Below, piece after piece: positions 1-9,510 of a stretch of DNA of 64,000 bases. This stretch comes from Sulfitobacter albidus. Its GTDB lineage: Bacteria > Pseudomonadota > Alphaproteobacteria > Rhodobacterales > Rhodobacteraceae. The position numbers and the translations under genes were made by a program. Where the stretch lies: NCBI RefSeq assembly GCF_018200035.1, contig NZ_CP073581.1:3220501-3284500 (forward strand), written 5' to 3'. Every line of letters begins with the position of its first letter. The first letter of the stretch is position 1. The notes under the pieces are model-generated. The model was given only the letters and a program-made list of their open reading frames with translations. It searched no databases and was not told where the DNA came from.

Positions 1-885
1 GGCAGCGAGCGCGTCTCGGGCTATGAGATCCTGCCGCTGACGCTTCTGGACCGTCCGCGCATCGACGTGACGCTGCGCGTCTCGGGGCTGTTCCGCGATA
101 TCTTCCCCGGTCTTGCGGGTCTGTTCGAGGCTGGCACCGCCGCGCTGGCCGAGCGGGAAGAGGCCGCGGACATGAACCCCTACAAACAGCGCGCGCCGCG
201 GGTTTTCGGCCCTAAACCGGGGCTTTATGGCATGAATATGGATGCCAGCATGGCCGACTATTCCGGCGAAGGACGCTCCGCCGCGGGTGAAGCGTGGCTG
301 AAGGCGTCCGAATACGCGCTCGATGCCAAGGGAGGCGCCGTGCAGGATCGCGCCGGGCTCGAAGCGCGCCTGCGCGCCGCCGACAGCTTTGCCCATATTC
401 AGGATCTGACGGAAACCGATCTGCTGCTATCGTCCGATTATGCCAGCCACGAGGGCGGGTTTGCCGCCGCCATGGCGCATCTTGGCGCGCCCGAACCCGC
501 GCTTTACCACGTCGACAGCACCAATCCCGACACCCCCCGCGCCCGCAGCCTGCCCGAGGAAATCGCCCGCGTTGTGCGCGCCCGTGCCGCCAACCCGGAT
601 TGGGCCGACGGCATGATGCGCCACGGGTTCAGGGGCGCGGCCGAAATCGCCGCGACCCTCGACAACCTCGCGGCATTTGCCCATCTCACCCGGTCTGTCC
701 CGCCGCATCTATTTGATTTGTATTTCGACGCAACCTTAGGGCGCGATGACCTCGTGACCTTCATGCAAGACGCCAATCCCAAGGCGCTTGCCGCCATGCG
801 TGACCGCTTTGCCGCGCTGCGTGACGCGGGGCTATGGGTGACGCGCCGCAACTCGATCGCCTCGGCGATGGAGGCGGCAGAGTGA
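1..885 (+). CDS. cobN: Cobaltochelatase subunit CobN, C-terminal end (5' truncated by window)
   Basis: The frame is open from base 1 and gives the last 294 residues of the large ATP-dependent cobaltochelatase subunit, which inserts Co2+ into hydrogenobyrinic acid a,c-diamide in the cytoplasm together with CobS and CobT (not in this window). Recognisable CobN blocks are DRPRIDVTLRVSGLFRD near the start, EGRSAAGEAWL, and SDYASHEGGFAAAM. The family is usually well over 1000 residues, so most of the gene lies upstream. Its TGA overlaps the GTG start of cobG (GTGA), the first of a chain of overlapping cob genes, so translational coupling is likely. Confidence 0.93.
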   Translation, partial: GSERVSGYEILPLTLLDRPRIDVTLRVSGLFRDIFPGLAGLFEAGTAALAEREEAADMNPYKQRAPRVFGPKPGLYGMNMDASMADYSGEGRSAAGEAWLKASEYALDAKGGAVQDRAGLEARLRAADSFAHIQDLTETDLLLSSDYASHEGGFAAAMAHLGAPEPALYHVDSTNPDTPRARSLPEEIARVVRARAANPDWADGMMRHGFRGAAEIAATLDNLAAFAHLTRSVPPHLFDLYFDATLGRDDLVTFMQDANPKALAAMRDRFAALRDAGLWVTRRNSIASAMEAAE

Positions 886-2006
886 GCGCGCATGAGGTCA
901 AGGGCTGGTGCCCGGGTGCGCTGCGCCCAATGCGCTCCGGTGATGGTCTGGTGGTTCGCGTGCGTCCCTTCGGCGGGCGGTTGAGGCGCGCGCAGGCCGA
1001 CGGCATCGCCACGCTCGCCGCCGCCCATGGCAATGGTCTGCTGGATCTGTCGAGCCGGGGAAACCTGCAAATCCGCGGCGTAACCGATACCAGTCTCCCC
1101 CACTTGATCGAAGGCTTGCGCGCGATGGGTCTGATTGACCCCTCGGAAGAGGTCGAGAGCCGTCGCAATATCCTCGTCACTCCGTTCTGGGCGCCTGGCG
1201 ACGGGACCGAAGGGCTGGTAAGCGCGTTGACAGACGCACTTTCCACGCCGGACGCGCCAGCGCTTCCCGGTAAATTCGGCTTTGCCATCGACACGCAACG
1301 CAGCCCCGCCCTGCAAAACGCCTCTGCCGATATCCGGCTGGAACGCGACGCTCAGGGCGGGCTGATCTTGGTGGCCGAAGGGATGCTGACCGGCAAACCG
1401 GTGACGCAGCAGACCGCCGTGGCTGAGGCGATGGCGCTTGCCGATTGGTTCACACGCGCCGGCGGTGGCGCCCGACGCATGTCAGCACTGATCGCGACGG
1501 GCACTGTGCCCAAGGGGCATGACACGCCCCGCCAAGCAGGGAATGCTGCGCCTGTACCGGGGCCCGTTCCCGCGGGCGTGCTCGTTGGTTTTGCCTTTGG
1601 ACAGATGCGCGTCGAAACACTGGCGGGCCTCGCCAAACACGGCAGCCTGCGCCTGACGCCGTGGCGCCTGCTGCTGGTCGAGAACGCCCGCGATCTGCCC
1701 GACATCGACGGCGTCCTCATAGATCCCGCCGATCCGCTGTTGCGCATCACCGCCTGCACCGGCGCGCCGCGCTGCGAACAAGCACTGCAGGAAACGCGGG
1801 CGCTGGGCCGCGCCCTCGCGCCGCATCTTGGCGCCGGGGCTACGCTGCACATCTCCGGCTGCACCAAGGGGTGCGCCCATCCGCGCCCCGCGCCGCTGAC
1901 ACTGACGGGGCAGGCGCGGGGCTTTGCCCTCATCCACAATGGCACCGCCGCCGATACACCGATCCGCACGGGCCTCGCGCCCGATGAGCTGAAAGACCAC
2001 ATCTGA
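882..2006 (+). CDS. cobG: Precorrin-3B synthase CobG
   Basis: A 374-residue protein of the nitrite/sulfite-reductase-like family. It converts precorrin-3A to precorrin-3B using O2 and so defines the aerobic cobalamin route. The N-terminal ferredoxin-like half includes SSRGNLQIRGV. The C-terminal half carries the cysteines expected to bind the [4Fe-4S] cluster: CTGAPRC and, about 40 residues later, ISGCTKGCAHPRPAPL. I chose the GTG at 882 because it overlaps the cobN stop as GTGA and gives MSAHEVKGWCPGAL, the usual family N-terminus. An in-frame ATG at 834 would lie inside cobN and is unlikely. Confidence 0.93.
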   Translation: MSAHEVKGWCPGALRPMRSGDGLVVRVRPFGGRLRRAQADGIATLAAAHGNGLLDLSSRGNLQIRGVTDTSLPHLIEGLRAMGLIDPSEEVESRRNILVTPFWAPGDGTEGLVSALTDALSTPDAPALPGKFGFAIDTQRSPALQNASADIRLERDAQGGLILVAEGMLTGKPVTQQTAVAEAMALADWFTRAGGGARRMSALIATGTVPKGHDTPRQAGNAAPVPGPVPAGVLVGFAFGQMRVETLAGLAKHGSLRLTPWRLLLVENARDLPDIDGVLIDPADPLLRITACTGAPRCEQALQETRALGRALAPHLGAGATLHISGCTKGCAHPRPAPLTLTGQARGFALIHNGTAADTPIRTGLAPDELKDHI

Positions 2007-2635
2007 TGCCACATGAATACATCACCGACGGGGCGGAGATTTACCGCCAGTCGTTCGCCACCATCCGAGCCGAGGCGGCGCTGAGCCGTTTCACGCCGGA
2101 GGAAGAAATCGTCGCCGTGCGCATGATCCACGCCGCCGGCATGGTCGGGCTGGAGGCGCACGTGGCCTTTACCGATGGCATGGCAATCGCCGCGCGCGCG
2201 GCCCTTGAGGATGGTGCGCCGATCCTCTGTGATGCCTATATGGTCAGCGAAGGCATCACGCGCAAACGCCTGCCGTGCGAGAATGAGGTCATCTGCACCC
2301 TGCGCGACACCCGCGTGCCCGACATGGCGCGCGACATGGCCAACACCCGCTCCGCCGCAGCGCTTGAGCTATGGCGCCCGCATCTGGCCGGCGCGGTCGT
2401 CGCCATCGGTAACGCGCCCACGGCGCTCTTCCACCTGCTCAACATGCTCGAAGACGCCGATTGCCCGCGCCCCGCCGCGATCATCGGCTGCCCCGTCGGA
2501 TTTATCGGCGCGGCGGAAAGCAAGGACGCGCTGATGGCCGCCCCTCCGGTCCCGTCAATGATCGTGCGCGGTCGGCTGGGCGGCTCGGCGATCACGGTGG
2601 CGGCGGTCAACGCGCTCGCCAGCAGGGTGGAGTGA
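2006..2635 (+). CDS. cobH: Precorrin-8X methylmutase CobH
   Basis: 209 residues, the normal size for the enzyme that moves the C-11 methyl group to C-12 to make hydrogenobyrinate. The predicted catalytic histidine is His42 in VRMIHAAGMVGLEAHV. The family pattern continues with PILCDAYMVSEGITRKRL, NEVICTLRD and AIIGCPVGFIGAAESKDAL. The ATG shares its A with the last base of the cobG TGA, so cobG and cobH are translationally coupled. Cytosolic, no signal peptide. Confidence 0.95.
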   Translation: MPHEYITDGAEIYRQSFATIRAEAALSRFTPEEEIVAVRMIHAAGMVGLEAHVAFTDGMAIAARAALEDGAPILCDAYMVSEGITRKRLPCENEVICTLRDTRVPDMARDMANTRSAAALELWRPHLAGAVVAIGNAPTALFHLLNMLEDADCPRPAAIIGCPVGFIGAAESKDALMAAPPVPSMIVRGRLGGSAITVAAVNALASRVE

Positions 2636-2637
2636 CA

Positions 2638-3369
2638 ATGGGCAAGGTTATCTGCGCGGGCCTCGGCCCCGGTGATCCCGAGTTGATGAGCGTGAAATCC
2701 GATCGCGCGATCCGGGGCGCGCGCCATGTGGCGTTCTTTCGCAAGAAAGGGCGCGCCGGGCAGGCCCGCACCATCGTCAAGGACATGCTGCGCGACGACG
2801 TGATCGAATACCCGATGGAATACCCCGTCACGACCGAAATCCCCTTTGGCAGTGACGCATATCGCCAGCTGATGGTGGATTTCTACGCCGAATGGGCCGA
2901 CCGGCTGGAGGCCCTCGCGCGTGAGCATGAAGTGGTCGTTCTGTGCGAGGGCGATCCATTCTTTTACGGCTCGTTCATGCACCTGCACACCCGCCTTCAG
3001 GGCCGCGCCGAGGTGGAGGTCTTGCCTGCCATTCCCGGTATGGTCGGCTGCTGGAACGCGCTTGATACGCCGTTTACCTGGGGTGACGATGTGCTCAGCG
3101 TGCTTATGGGCACGCTGCCCGAGGAGGATCTGATCACCCACATGCAGCGCGCCGATGCGCTGGTGGTGATGAAAACCGGCCGCAACCTGCCCCGCGTGCG
3201 CCGCGCGCTGGCCACGACAGGGCGCCTCGATGATGCGTGGCTGGTGGAGCGTGGCACGATGCCTGGCCAACGCATCGCGCGGCTGGCCGATGTGGCCGAT
3301 GACGACTGCCCCTATTTCGCAATCGTTCTGGTGCACGGGCAAGGACGGCGGCCCGAGGCCGACGCGTGA
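2638..3369 (+). CDS. cobI: Precorrin-2 C20-methyltransferase CobI
   Basis: 243 residues of the tetrapyrrole (corrin/porphyrin) SAM-dependent methyltransferase fold, converting precorrin-2 to precorrin-3A. The N-terminal glycine loop ICAGLGPGDPELMSVK and the central VVLCEGDPFFYGSFMHLHTR block are characteristic, and the latter is typical of the CobI branch. The start at 2638 lies two bases after the cobH stop. The open frame extends further upstream inside cobH, but homology begins at MGKVICAG. Confidence 0.95.
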   Translation: MGKVICAGLGPGDPELMSVKSDRAIRGARHVAFFRKKGRAGQARTIVKDMLRDDVIEYPMEYPVTTEIPFGSDAYRQLMVDFYAEWADRLEALAREHEVVVLCEGDPFFYGSFMHLHTRLQGRAEVEVLPAIPGMVGCWNALDTPFTWGDDVLSVLMGTLPEEDLITHMQRADALVVMKTGRNLPRVRRALATTGRLDDAWLVERGTMPGQRIARLADVADDDCPYFAIVLVHGQGRRPEADA

Positions 3370-4103
3370 GCGGCTGGGTCGCCATCGTTGGCCTTGGCCC
3401 TGGCCGCGAAAGCCTCGTGACACCTGAGGTGCGAAGCGTGCTGGCCGACGCGACCGATGTGATCGGCTATATTCCCTACGTCAAACGCATCACCCCGCGC
3501 GACGGGCTGACGCTGCACGCCAGCGACAACCGGGTCGAGATCGACCGCGCCACCCATGCGCTGACGCTGGCGCAGAGTGGGGCGCGGGTGGTCGTGGTCT
3601 CCTCGGGCGATCCGGGCGTATTCGCCATGGCCTCCGCTGTGTTCGAGGCCTATGAGGCGCAGCCGCGGTTCGCCGATGTGCCGATCACCGTGCATCCCGG
3701 CATCACAGCGATGCTGGCCGCCTCTGCGGCACTGGGTGCACCGCTGGGCCATGATTTCTGCTGCATCAATCTCAGCGACAACCTCAAACCTTGGTCGGTG
3801 ATCGAAAACCGCCTGCGCATGGCCGCGCGCGGGGATTTTGCCATGGCGTTCTACAACCCCCGCTCCAAATCGCGCCCCGTGCAATTTGGCCACGCACTCG
3901 CGATCCTGCGCGAGGAATGCGCGCCGGGCACGCTCATCAGCTTTGCCCGCAACGTCAGCCACGACGACCAGCGCCTCGTGACCGTGCCCTTGTCCGAGGC
4001 GACCGAAGACATGGCGGACATGCGGACGCTTGTGATCGTGGGAAACTCGGCGACCCGACGCGTGGGCCCCTACCTCTACACCCCCCGCTCGGCGGAGGCG
4101 TGA
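3366..4103 (+). CDS. cobJ: Precorrin-3B C17-methyltransferase CobJ
   Basis: 245 residues, starting at a GTG that overlaps the cobI stop (GTGA). It methylates C-17 and promotes ring contraction, turning precorrin-3B into precorrin-4. Signatures are VAIVGLGPGRESLVTPEV, VVVVSSGDPGVFAMAS, VHPGITAMLAASAALGAPLG and FAMAFYNPRSKSRP, the last specific to the CobJ/CbiH group. Its 3' end overlaps the end of the convergent cobK by 28 bases. Confidence 0.95.
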   Translation: MSGWVAIVGLGPGRESLVTPEVRSVLADATDVIGYIPYVKRITPRDGLTLHASDNRVEIDRATHALTLAQSGARVVVVSSGDPGVFAMASAVFEAYEAQPRFADVPITVHPGITAMLAASAALGAPLGHDFCCINLSDNLKPWSVIENRLRMAARGDFAMAFYNPRSKSRPVQFGHALAILREECAPGTLISFARNVSHDDQRLVTVPLSEATEDMADMRTLVIVGNSATRRVGPYLYTPRSAEA

Positions 4104-4822
4104 AGGTGGTGCAGAACAGTCTCTATTTCGGCGCAAACGGTGCCTTGGGGCAGCTTTGGTCGGTCCACCATGATGACCTTTGCACCTACAGCCCGCGCCG
4201 CGTCGATCTTGGCCCGTGCGCCGGTGCCCCCGGCGTTTTTGGCAACGACATGGGTGATGCCGTGTACCCTCATCAGCGCGGTATCGCCTGCCAAATCAAA
4301 CGGCCCACGGGCGATGATCAGATCGGTCTGCGGCAGGGGCAACGCACCATCGGGTGGATCGACGAGCCGCAAAAGATAGCGATGCTGCGGAGCTGCGGCG
4401 AAGGCGTGCAGATGCATGCGCCCGATGGCCAGAAAAACGCGCGCAGGGCTTTGGGGCAGGGCAGCACAGGCCGCGTTCAGGTCGGAAACATTTTGCCAGT
4501 CATCACCGTCGACAGGCGACCACGCCGGTCGTTCAAAGCGGACCAGCGGCACGTCAACAGCCGCGCAGGCAGCGTGCGCGTTCCACGACATCCGCGCGGC
4601 AAAGGGATGCGTGGCGTCGACCACATTCGTGATCTGCTTTGCCGTTATGTATTCCCGCAACCCATCCGCACCGCCAAAACCGCCCACACGGGTTGTGACG
4701 GGCTGGGCAACCGGCGCCTTGGTGCGGCCTGCGTAGCTGAAGACAGTGTCTATCCCGGCGGAATGCAGGGCACGGGCCAACGCGCTTGCCTCTGTGGTTC
4801 CGCCCAGCAGAAGGACGCGCAT
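4076..4822 (-). CDS. cobK: Precorrin-6A reductase CobK
   Basis: 248 residues. NADPH-dependent reduction of precorrin-6A to dihydro-precorrin-6A (6B). The N-terminal nucleotide-binding pattern MRVLLLGGTTEASALA and the later VVDATHPFAARMSWNA block are clear. The frame stays open another 119 codons upstream, but that stretch is antisense to cobL, so I place the start at the ATG ending at 4822. It is the only cob gene on the minus strand here. It begins two bases from the cobL start, so the two genes must share a very short divergent control region or rely on promoters inside each other. Confidence 0.92.
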   Translation of the reverse strand: MRVLLLGGTTEASALARALHSAGIDTVFSYAGRTKAPVAQPVTTRVGGFGGADGLREYITAKQITNVVDATHPFAARMSWNAHAACAAVDVPLVRFERPAWSPVDGDDWQNVSDLNAACAALPQSPARVFLAIGRMHLHAFAAAPQHRYLLRLVDPPDGALPLPQTDLIIARGPFDLAGDTALMRVHGITHVVAKNAGGTGARAKIDAARAVGAKVIMVDRPKLPQGTVCAEIETVLHHLHASAERGV

Positions 4823-4823
4823 C

Positions 4824-6005
4824 GTGTCTGACCCCTGGCTCAGCATCATCGGTTTGGGCGAGGATAGCCTTGACGCGCTGCCCCCCGCAAGCCGCGCCGC
4901 ACTGGATGCAGCCGAGGTGGTGTTCGGCGGGCCGCGCCACCTTGCGCTGGCCGATGTGGGCGCGCGGGGGCAGCCGTGGCCCGTGCCATTCTCAACCGCG
5001 CCCGTGTTGGCCGCGCGGGGGCGCCGCGTCGCCGTGCTCGCGTCAGGCGATCCGTTCTGGCACGGGGCCGGTGGATCGCTGGTCCGTGATCTCACACCGG
5101 GGGAGTGGCAGTGCTTTTCCGCTCCGTCTGTCTTTTCGCTTGCCGCCGCGACACTCGGCTGGCGGATGGAGGAAATCACCTGCCACGGCCTGCACGCCGC
5201 CCCCTACGCCCGTCTGCGCCGCGTTCTGGCGCCAAACGCGCGGTTTCTGTGTACCCTGCGCGACAGCGCGGCGCCTGCCGAACTGGCCGCATGGCTGACA
5301 GAGATCGGCGCGGGCGCCGCCGAGATCACCGTGTTAGAGCGTATTGGTGGTCCTCATGCCCGTGTCCGCACCGCTCCCGCTGATGCCTTTGGTCTTGAGG
5401 ACATCGCCACGCCCGTGGCCGCCGCGGTTACCCTGCCCAAAGACGCGGGCCTGCCGCGCGGCAGCGGCCTGCCGGACGCGCTGTTCGCGAGCGACGGGCA
5501 GATCACCAAACGCCCCGTGCGCGCCTTGACCCTCAGCGCGCTGGCCCCGCGCGGCGGAGAGCTGTTGTGGGATATTGGCGCCGGATCAGGCTCTATTGCG
5601 GTGGAATGGTGCCTTGCGGGGGGGCGTGCCATCGCGATTGAACAGCACGCGTCGCGGGTCGCCAACATCCGTCAGAACATTGCCGACTTTGGCCTCGACC
5701 ACCTGATGCAGGCCGTCGAAGGGAACGCGTCGCAGGCGATAGAAACGCTGGATCCGCCGCAGGCGGTGTTCGTCGGCGGCGGTGCAAAACTACCATTGTT
5801 AGAGACGCTTTTCGCGCGCCTTTCTCCCGGCACGCGCCTTGTCATCAATGCCGTCACGCTGGAGACCGAAGCCCTGCTGACACAGATGCACGCCACCAAA
5901 GGCGGCGACCTCATGCGGGTCGAGATCGCGCAGGCCGAACCCCTCGGCCCGCTGCGCGGCTGGCGCGCGGCGCGACCCATCGTGCAATGGAGCGTGACAC
6001 TGTGA
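4824..6005 (+). CDS. cobL: Precorrin-6B C5,15-methyltransferase (decarboxylating) CobL
   Basis: 393 residues with two fused domains, as in the Pseudomonas denitrificans enzyme. The N-terminal CbiE-like methyltransferase carries LSIIGLGEDSLDALPPASR and VAVLASGDPFWHGAGGSLVR. The C-terminal CbiT-like Rossmann methyltransferase carries LLWDIGAGSGSIAVEWCL, where GAGSGS is the SAM loop. It methylates C-5 and C-15 and decarboxylates the C-12 acetate. The start GTG at 4824 gives MSDPWLSIIGLG. An earlier in-frame ATG at 4746 would overlap cobK and lacks homology. Confidence 0.93.
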   Translation: MSDPWLSIIGLGEDSLDALPPASRAALDAAEVVFGGPRHLALADVGARGQPWPVPFSTAPVLAARGRRVAVLASGDPFWHGAGGSLVRDLTPGEWQCFSAPSVFSLAAATLGWRMEEITCHGLHAAPYARLRRVLAPNARFLCTLRDSAAPAELAAWLTEIGAGAAEITVLERIGGPHARVRTAPADAFGLEDIATPVAAAVTLPKDAGLPRGSGLPDALFASDGQITKRPVRALTLSALAPRGGELLWDIGAGSGSIAVEWCLAGGRAIAIEQHASRVANIRQNIADFGLDHLMQAVEGNASQAIETLDPPQAVFVGGGAKLPLLETLFARLSPGTRLVINAVTLETEALLTQMHATKGGDLMRVEIAQAEPLGPLRGWRAARPIVQWSVTL

Positions 6006-6382
6006 TCGTCGTCGGCTTTGGATTTCGCGGTGGCGCGGCGCTGGCCTCCTTGCAGGATGTGCTTGAGCGGGCGCTTGCGGCTGCGGGCCATCCGGCGCCG
6101 CAAGCGCTTGCGACCGAAAGCGCCAAATCCCGCGCGCCTGTGTTCCGCGAACTCTCCACATTGATGAGATTGCCGGGTCTTGGCGTGCGGCAGGAAGATA
6201 TCGCGCAGATGATCACGCCCACGCAATCGCAACGCATCCTCGACCGGTTTGGCACCGGCAGCCTGTCTGAGGCGGCGGCGCTGGTGACGGCGGGCCCGGG
6301 GGCAGAGCTGCTTGCGGCGCGGGTCGTCTCCGGCGATGGTATGGCAACGGCGGCGATTGCCGCGCTGAAAGGCGATCTATGA
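6002..6382 (+). CDS. cobE: Cobalamin biosynthesis protein CobE (CbiG C-terminal-like)
   Basis: 126 residues similar to the C-terminal domain of CbiG, found in aerobic cob operons as CobE. The glycine-rich N-terminus [16 protein letters not shown] and the C-terminal [13 protein letters not shown] are recognisable. The exact biochemical role of CobE is not well settled in the literature I know. The GTG at 6002 overlaps the cobL stop as GTGA, the pattern used repeatedly in this operon. The ATG at 5987 is an alternative adding five residues. Confidence 0.82.
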   Translation: MIVVGFGFRGGAALASLQDVLERALAAAGHPAPQALATESAKSRAPVFRELSTLMRLPGLGVRQEDIAQMITPTQSQRILDRFGTGSLSEAAALVTAGPGAELLAARVVSGDGMATAAIAALKGDL

Positions 6383-7161
6383 CGGTTCATTTCATTGGTG
6401 CGGGCCCCGGAGCGGCCGATCTGATTACGTTGCGCGGGCGCGACCTGATCGCGGCCTGCCCGGTGTGTCTCTATGCGGGTTCTTTGGTGCCCGAGGGAAT
6501 TTTGGATCATTGCCCCGAGGGCGCGCGCATCATCAATACCGCGCGGCTCTCGCTGGATGAGATCATGGAAGAGATCGCCGCCGCCCACACCGCCGGTCAC
6601 GACGTCGCGCGTATCCATTCGGGCGATCTGTCAATCTGGTCGGCGATGGGCGAGCAGCTGCGCCGCCTGCGCGATCTTGGCATCCCCTACGATGTGACCC
6701 CCGGCGTGCCGAGCTTTGCCGCCGCCGCCGCCACGCTGGCGTCCGAACTGACGCTGCCGGGTGTGGTGCAATCCGTCGTGCTGACGCGGACCTCGGGGCG
6801 CGCAACAGCGATGCCAGAGGGGGAGACGCTCGCGAATTTTGCCGCCACGGGCGCGACGCTGGCGATCCACCTGTCGGTGCATGTGTTGGCGCGGGTCGTG
6901 GACGAGCTGACGCCCCACTACGGTGCCGATTGCCCCGTGGCCGTGGTCTGGCGGGCAAGCTGGCCGGATGAGCGCGTGGTACGCGCCACGCTGGGCACCC
7001 TGCAAACGGCTATCGGTGACGAGATGCAACGCACCGCGCTCATCCTTGTGGGTCACGCGATCGGTGCGCAGGATTTTGACGAAAGCAGGCTCTACGCAGG
7101 GGATTACGACCGCCGCTTCCGCCCCGTCGGTACTGCTCCCAGATTTCCGGAGGAGACATGA
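6379..7161 (+). CDS. cobM: Precorrin-4 C11-methyltransferase CobM
   Basis: 260 residues, with an ATG start overlapping the cobE stop by four bases. SAM-dependent methylation at C-11 of precorrin-4 to give precorrin-5. The tetrapyrrole-methylase loop [18 protein letters not shown], the CobM-type [16 protein letters not shown] and the [18 protein letters not shown] block identify it. The last segment includes [13 protein letters not shown], also typical of CobM. Confidence 0.95.
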   Translation: MTVHFIGAGPGAADLITLRGRDLIAACPVCLYAGSLVPEGILDHCPEGARIINTARLSLDEIMEEIAAAHTAGHDVARIHSGDLSIWSAMGEQLRRLRDLGIPYDVTPGVPSFAAAAATLASELTLPGVVQSVVLTRTSGRATAMPEGETLANFAATGATLAIHLSVHVLARVVDELTPHYGADCPVAVVWRASWPDERVVRATLGTLQTAIGDEMQRTALILVGHAIGAQDFDESRLYAGDYDRRFRPVGTAPRFPEET

Positions 7162-8486
7162 TCCCACCCGGCCTCATGATCTCCGCCCCTGCGTCGGGGA
7201 CCGGAAAAACGACCCTGATGCTGGGTCTTTTGGCCGCACTGCGCGCGCGCGGCGTCACCGTGCAACCGTTCAAGAGCGGGCCGGACTACATCGACCCCGC
7301 GTTCCACACGGCGGCCTCGGGGCGCGCGTCGTTTAACGTCGACAGCTGGTCGATGGGGCGCGCGCGCATTGACGGGATGGTGGGCAATGCGGCGGGGGCG
7401 GATCTGATCCTCGCCGAAGGGTCGATGGGGCTGTTCGACGGGGTCGCGGTGCCCGGCGAATGCGGCAACGGGGCCAGCGCCGACATAGCCGCGATGATGG
7501 GCTGGCCGGTGGTGCTGGTGCTCGACGCCTCGGGTGCGGCGCAATCAGTGGCCGCCACGGCGCTGGGGTTCGCGCGGATGCGCGAGGATGTGGCGCTGGC
7601 GGGGGTGGTCCTGAACCGTGTCGCCTCCCCCCGGCACGAGGCGCTGATCCGTGTGGGGATGCAGGCCTTGGGGATCGAGGTGCTGGGCGTTCTGCCGCGT
7701 CGCAAGGATCTGGAATTGCCCGAGCGGCATCTGGGATTGGTGCAGGCGGGCGAGCAGGAGAACCTGCCACAATTGCTGTCGGATGCGGCTGAGTTTGTGG
7801 CTGAACACGTCGATCTGGACGCGCTGCAAGCTGCCGCGCGGGGCGGTGGGGGCACTGTTGTGGCCGCAGCATCGGTCACCCCCCCGGCACAGCGGATCGC
7901 CCTGGCGCAGGACAACGCCTTTGCCTTTGTCTATCCGCATCTGCTGGCGGGCTGGCGCGCGGCGGGGGCAGAGATTTTGCCGTTCTCACCGCTGCGCGAC
8001 GAAGCGCCGGACCCAAGCGCCGATATCTGCTGGATCCCCGGTGGCTATCCAGAGCTGCACGCGGGCACGTTGGCGGCGGCGGAGACATGGCGCACGGGAC
8101 TTGCTGAGTTTGCCGAGACGAAGCCCGTGCACGGGGAGTGCGGCGGCTATATGGCGCTGGGTGCGGGGCTGGTCGACAAGGACGGAACGCGTCATAAAAT
8201 GGCGGGATTACTGGGGGTTGAGACCTCTTTTGCCAAACGGAAATTCCACCTTGGCTACCGGTCGGCCCTGATCACCGCAGACATTCCGGGGGCGGCTGCC
8301 GGGGCGCGGTTGCGCGGGCATGAGTTCCACTATGCGACCATCCTTGCGGAGCCGGACACCCCGCTGGCGCAGATCACCGACAGCAACGGGCTGACCGTCC
8401 CGGAAACCGGCACATACCGCGATATGCCCGGCGGGGGGCGCGTGTCGGGCACGTTCTTTCACCTCATCGCGGAGAGCGGATCGTGA
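7158..8486 (+). CDS. cobB: Hydrogenobyrinic acid a,c-diamide synthase CobB (cobyrinate a,c-diamide synthase)
   Basis: 442 residues. It amidates the a and c acetate side chains using glutamine and ATP. The N-terminal dethiobiotin-synthetase-like domain has the P-loop [15 protein letters not shown] followed by [13 protein letters not shown]. The C-terminal class I-like glutaminase domain has [16 protein letters not shown], whose Cys is the predicted nucleophile, and the distal GHEFHYA. ATG 7158 overlaps the cobM stop as ATGA. The product is the substrate for CobN/S/T cobalt insertion. Confidence 0.94.
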   Translation: MIPPGLMISAPASGTGKTTLMLGLLAALRARGVTVQPFKSGPDYIDPAFHTAASGRASFNVDSWSMGRARIDGMVGNAAGADLILAEGSMGLFDGVAVPGECGNGASADIAAMMGWPVVLVLDASGAAQSVAATALGFARMREDVALAGVVLNRVASPRHEALIRVGMQALGIEVLGVLPRRKDLELPERHLGLVQAGEQENLPQLLSDAAEFVAEHVDLDALQAAARGGGGTVVAAASVTPPAQRIALAQDNAFAFVYPHLLAGWRAAGAEILPFSPLRDEAPDPSADICWIPGGYPELHAGTLAAAETWRTGLAEFAETKPVHGECGGYMALGAGLVDKDGTRHKMAGLLGVETSFAKRKFHLGYRSALITADIPGAAAGARLRGHEFHYATILAEPDTPLAQITDSNGLTVPETGTYRDMPGGGRVSGTFFHLIAESGS

Positions 8487-9208
8487 GCGGTTTTGTCTCG
8501 TTCGTGTCCTCCGGTCCGGGCGATCCGGAGCTGCTGACGGTGAAGGCCGTGAAGCGGTTGGAGGAGGCGGATGTGGTGCTGTTTGACGACCTGTCATCGG
8601 GCCCGATCCTGAGCCACGCGCGGCCCGACGCGGACCTTATTGGCGTGGGCAAACGGGCCGGACGGCCCTCGCCGAAACAGGACCATGTGAGTCGTGTTCT
8701 GGTCGAGTATGCGCAGGCTAACCTACGGGTTGTACGGCTGAAATCCGGGGATAGCGGCATGTTTGGCCGGCTGGAGGAAGAGATCACGGCGCTGCGCGCG
8801 GTGGGCGTGCCGTTCGAGATCGTGCCGGGCGTGACAGCGGCCTCGGCGGCGGCGGCGGCGGCCGGGATACCGCTGACACGCAGGCTGACCGCGCGGCGGG
8901 TGCAGTTCATCACCGGGGCGGATGTGACGGGCGATTTGCCGCCCGATGTGAACATGGCCGCGCTGGCTGATCCGCTGGCGACCACGGTGGTCTATATGGG
9001 CAAACGTACCTTTGCCGGGCTGGCCGCGCGGCTGATAGAGCACGGGCTGCCGGGCGATACGCCCGCGATGCTGGCGGAGGCGGTATCGACCCCCGCCGAG
9101 CGGTTGGAGCGCTACACAATCCAAAGCCTCGCGGCGCATCTGCAAACGCTTGAGACCAGCACGCCGGCGCTGATCTTCTACGGGCCGTTGGCGGAGCCGG
9201 AAACATGA
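8483..9208 (+). CDS. cobA: Uroporphyrinogen-III C-methyltransferase CobA (SUMT)
   Basis: 241 residues, GTG start overlapping the cobB stop. It makes precorrin-2 by methylating uroporphyrinogen III at C-2 and C-7, the branch point to corrins and sirohaem. Family blocks are VSSGPGDPELLTVKAVKRL, ADVVLFDDL, VVRLKSGDSGMFGRLEEE, IVPGVTAASAAAAAAGIPL and TTVVYMGKRTFAGLA. It is a stand-alone SUMT with no fused CysG-type dehydrogenase or ferrochelatase. Confidence 0.93.
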   Translation: MSGFVSFVSSGPGDPELLTVKAVKRLEEADVVLFDDLSSGPILSHARPDADLIGVGKRAGRPSPKQDHVSRVLVEYAQANLRVVRLKSGDSGMFGRLEEEITALRAVGVPFEIVPGVTAASAAAAAAGIPLTRRLTARRVQFITGADVTGDLPPDVNMAALADPLATTVVYMGKRTFAGLAARLIEHGLPGDTPAMLAEAVSTPAERLERYTIQSLAAHLQTLETSTPALIFYGPLAEPET

Positions 9209-9510
9209 TGCTCAACGTGTGCACAACCTGTGCACCAACTAGTCATACACTTGCCGCACATCTGCGCGACGCGCTGCCGGAGGTCGAGGTGCGCGGGGTC
9301 GACTGCATGTCGGGCTGCGCGCGCGCGCAGACGGTCGCCTTTCGCGCGCCGGGCAAGGTCGCCTACCTGTTCGGGGAGATTACCGAGGACGACGTGCCCG
9401 ACCTGCGGCGTTTCATCGAAAGCTACGTGGCCTCCTCCGACGGGACGTTCGCGGATGCGCGGATTTTAGGCGGGCTGCGGCACAAGGCGCTGGCGCGGAT
9501 CCCGGCATGA
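9205..9510 (+). CDS. DUF1636 small cysteine-rich (putative metal-binding) protein
   Basis: 101 residues with two cysteine pairs: CTTC at residues 6-9 and the segment VDCMSGCARAQTVAFRAPGK. The pattern matches the DUF1636 family, often predicted to bind metal or an iron-sulfur cluster. Its function is unknown to me. It lies between cobA and cobF with four-base overlaps on both sides, so it is almost certainly co-expressed with cobalamin synthesis. A role in cobalt handling or in electron supply to CobG is a guess from context. The start could be the ATG at 9205 or the adjacent one at 9208. Confidence 0.75.
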   Translation: MMLNVCTTCAPTSHTLAAHLRDALPEVEVRGVDCMSGCARAQTVAFRAPGKVAYLFGEITEDDVPDLRRFIESYVASSDGTFADARILGGLRHKALARIPA

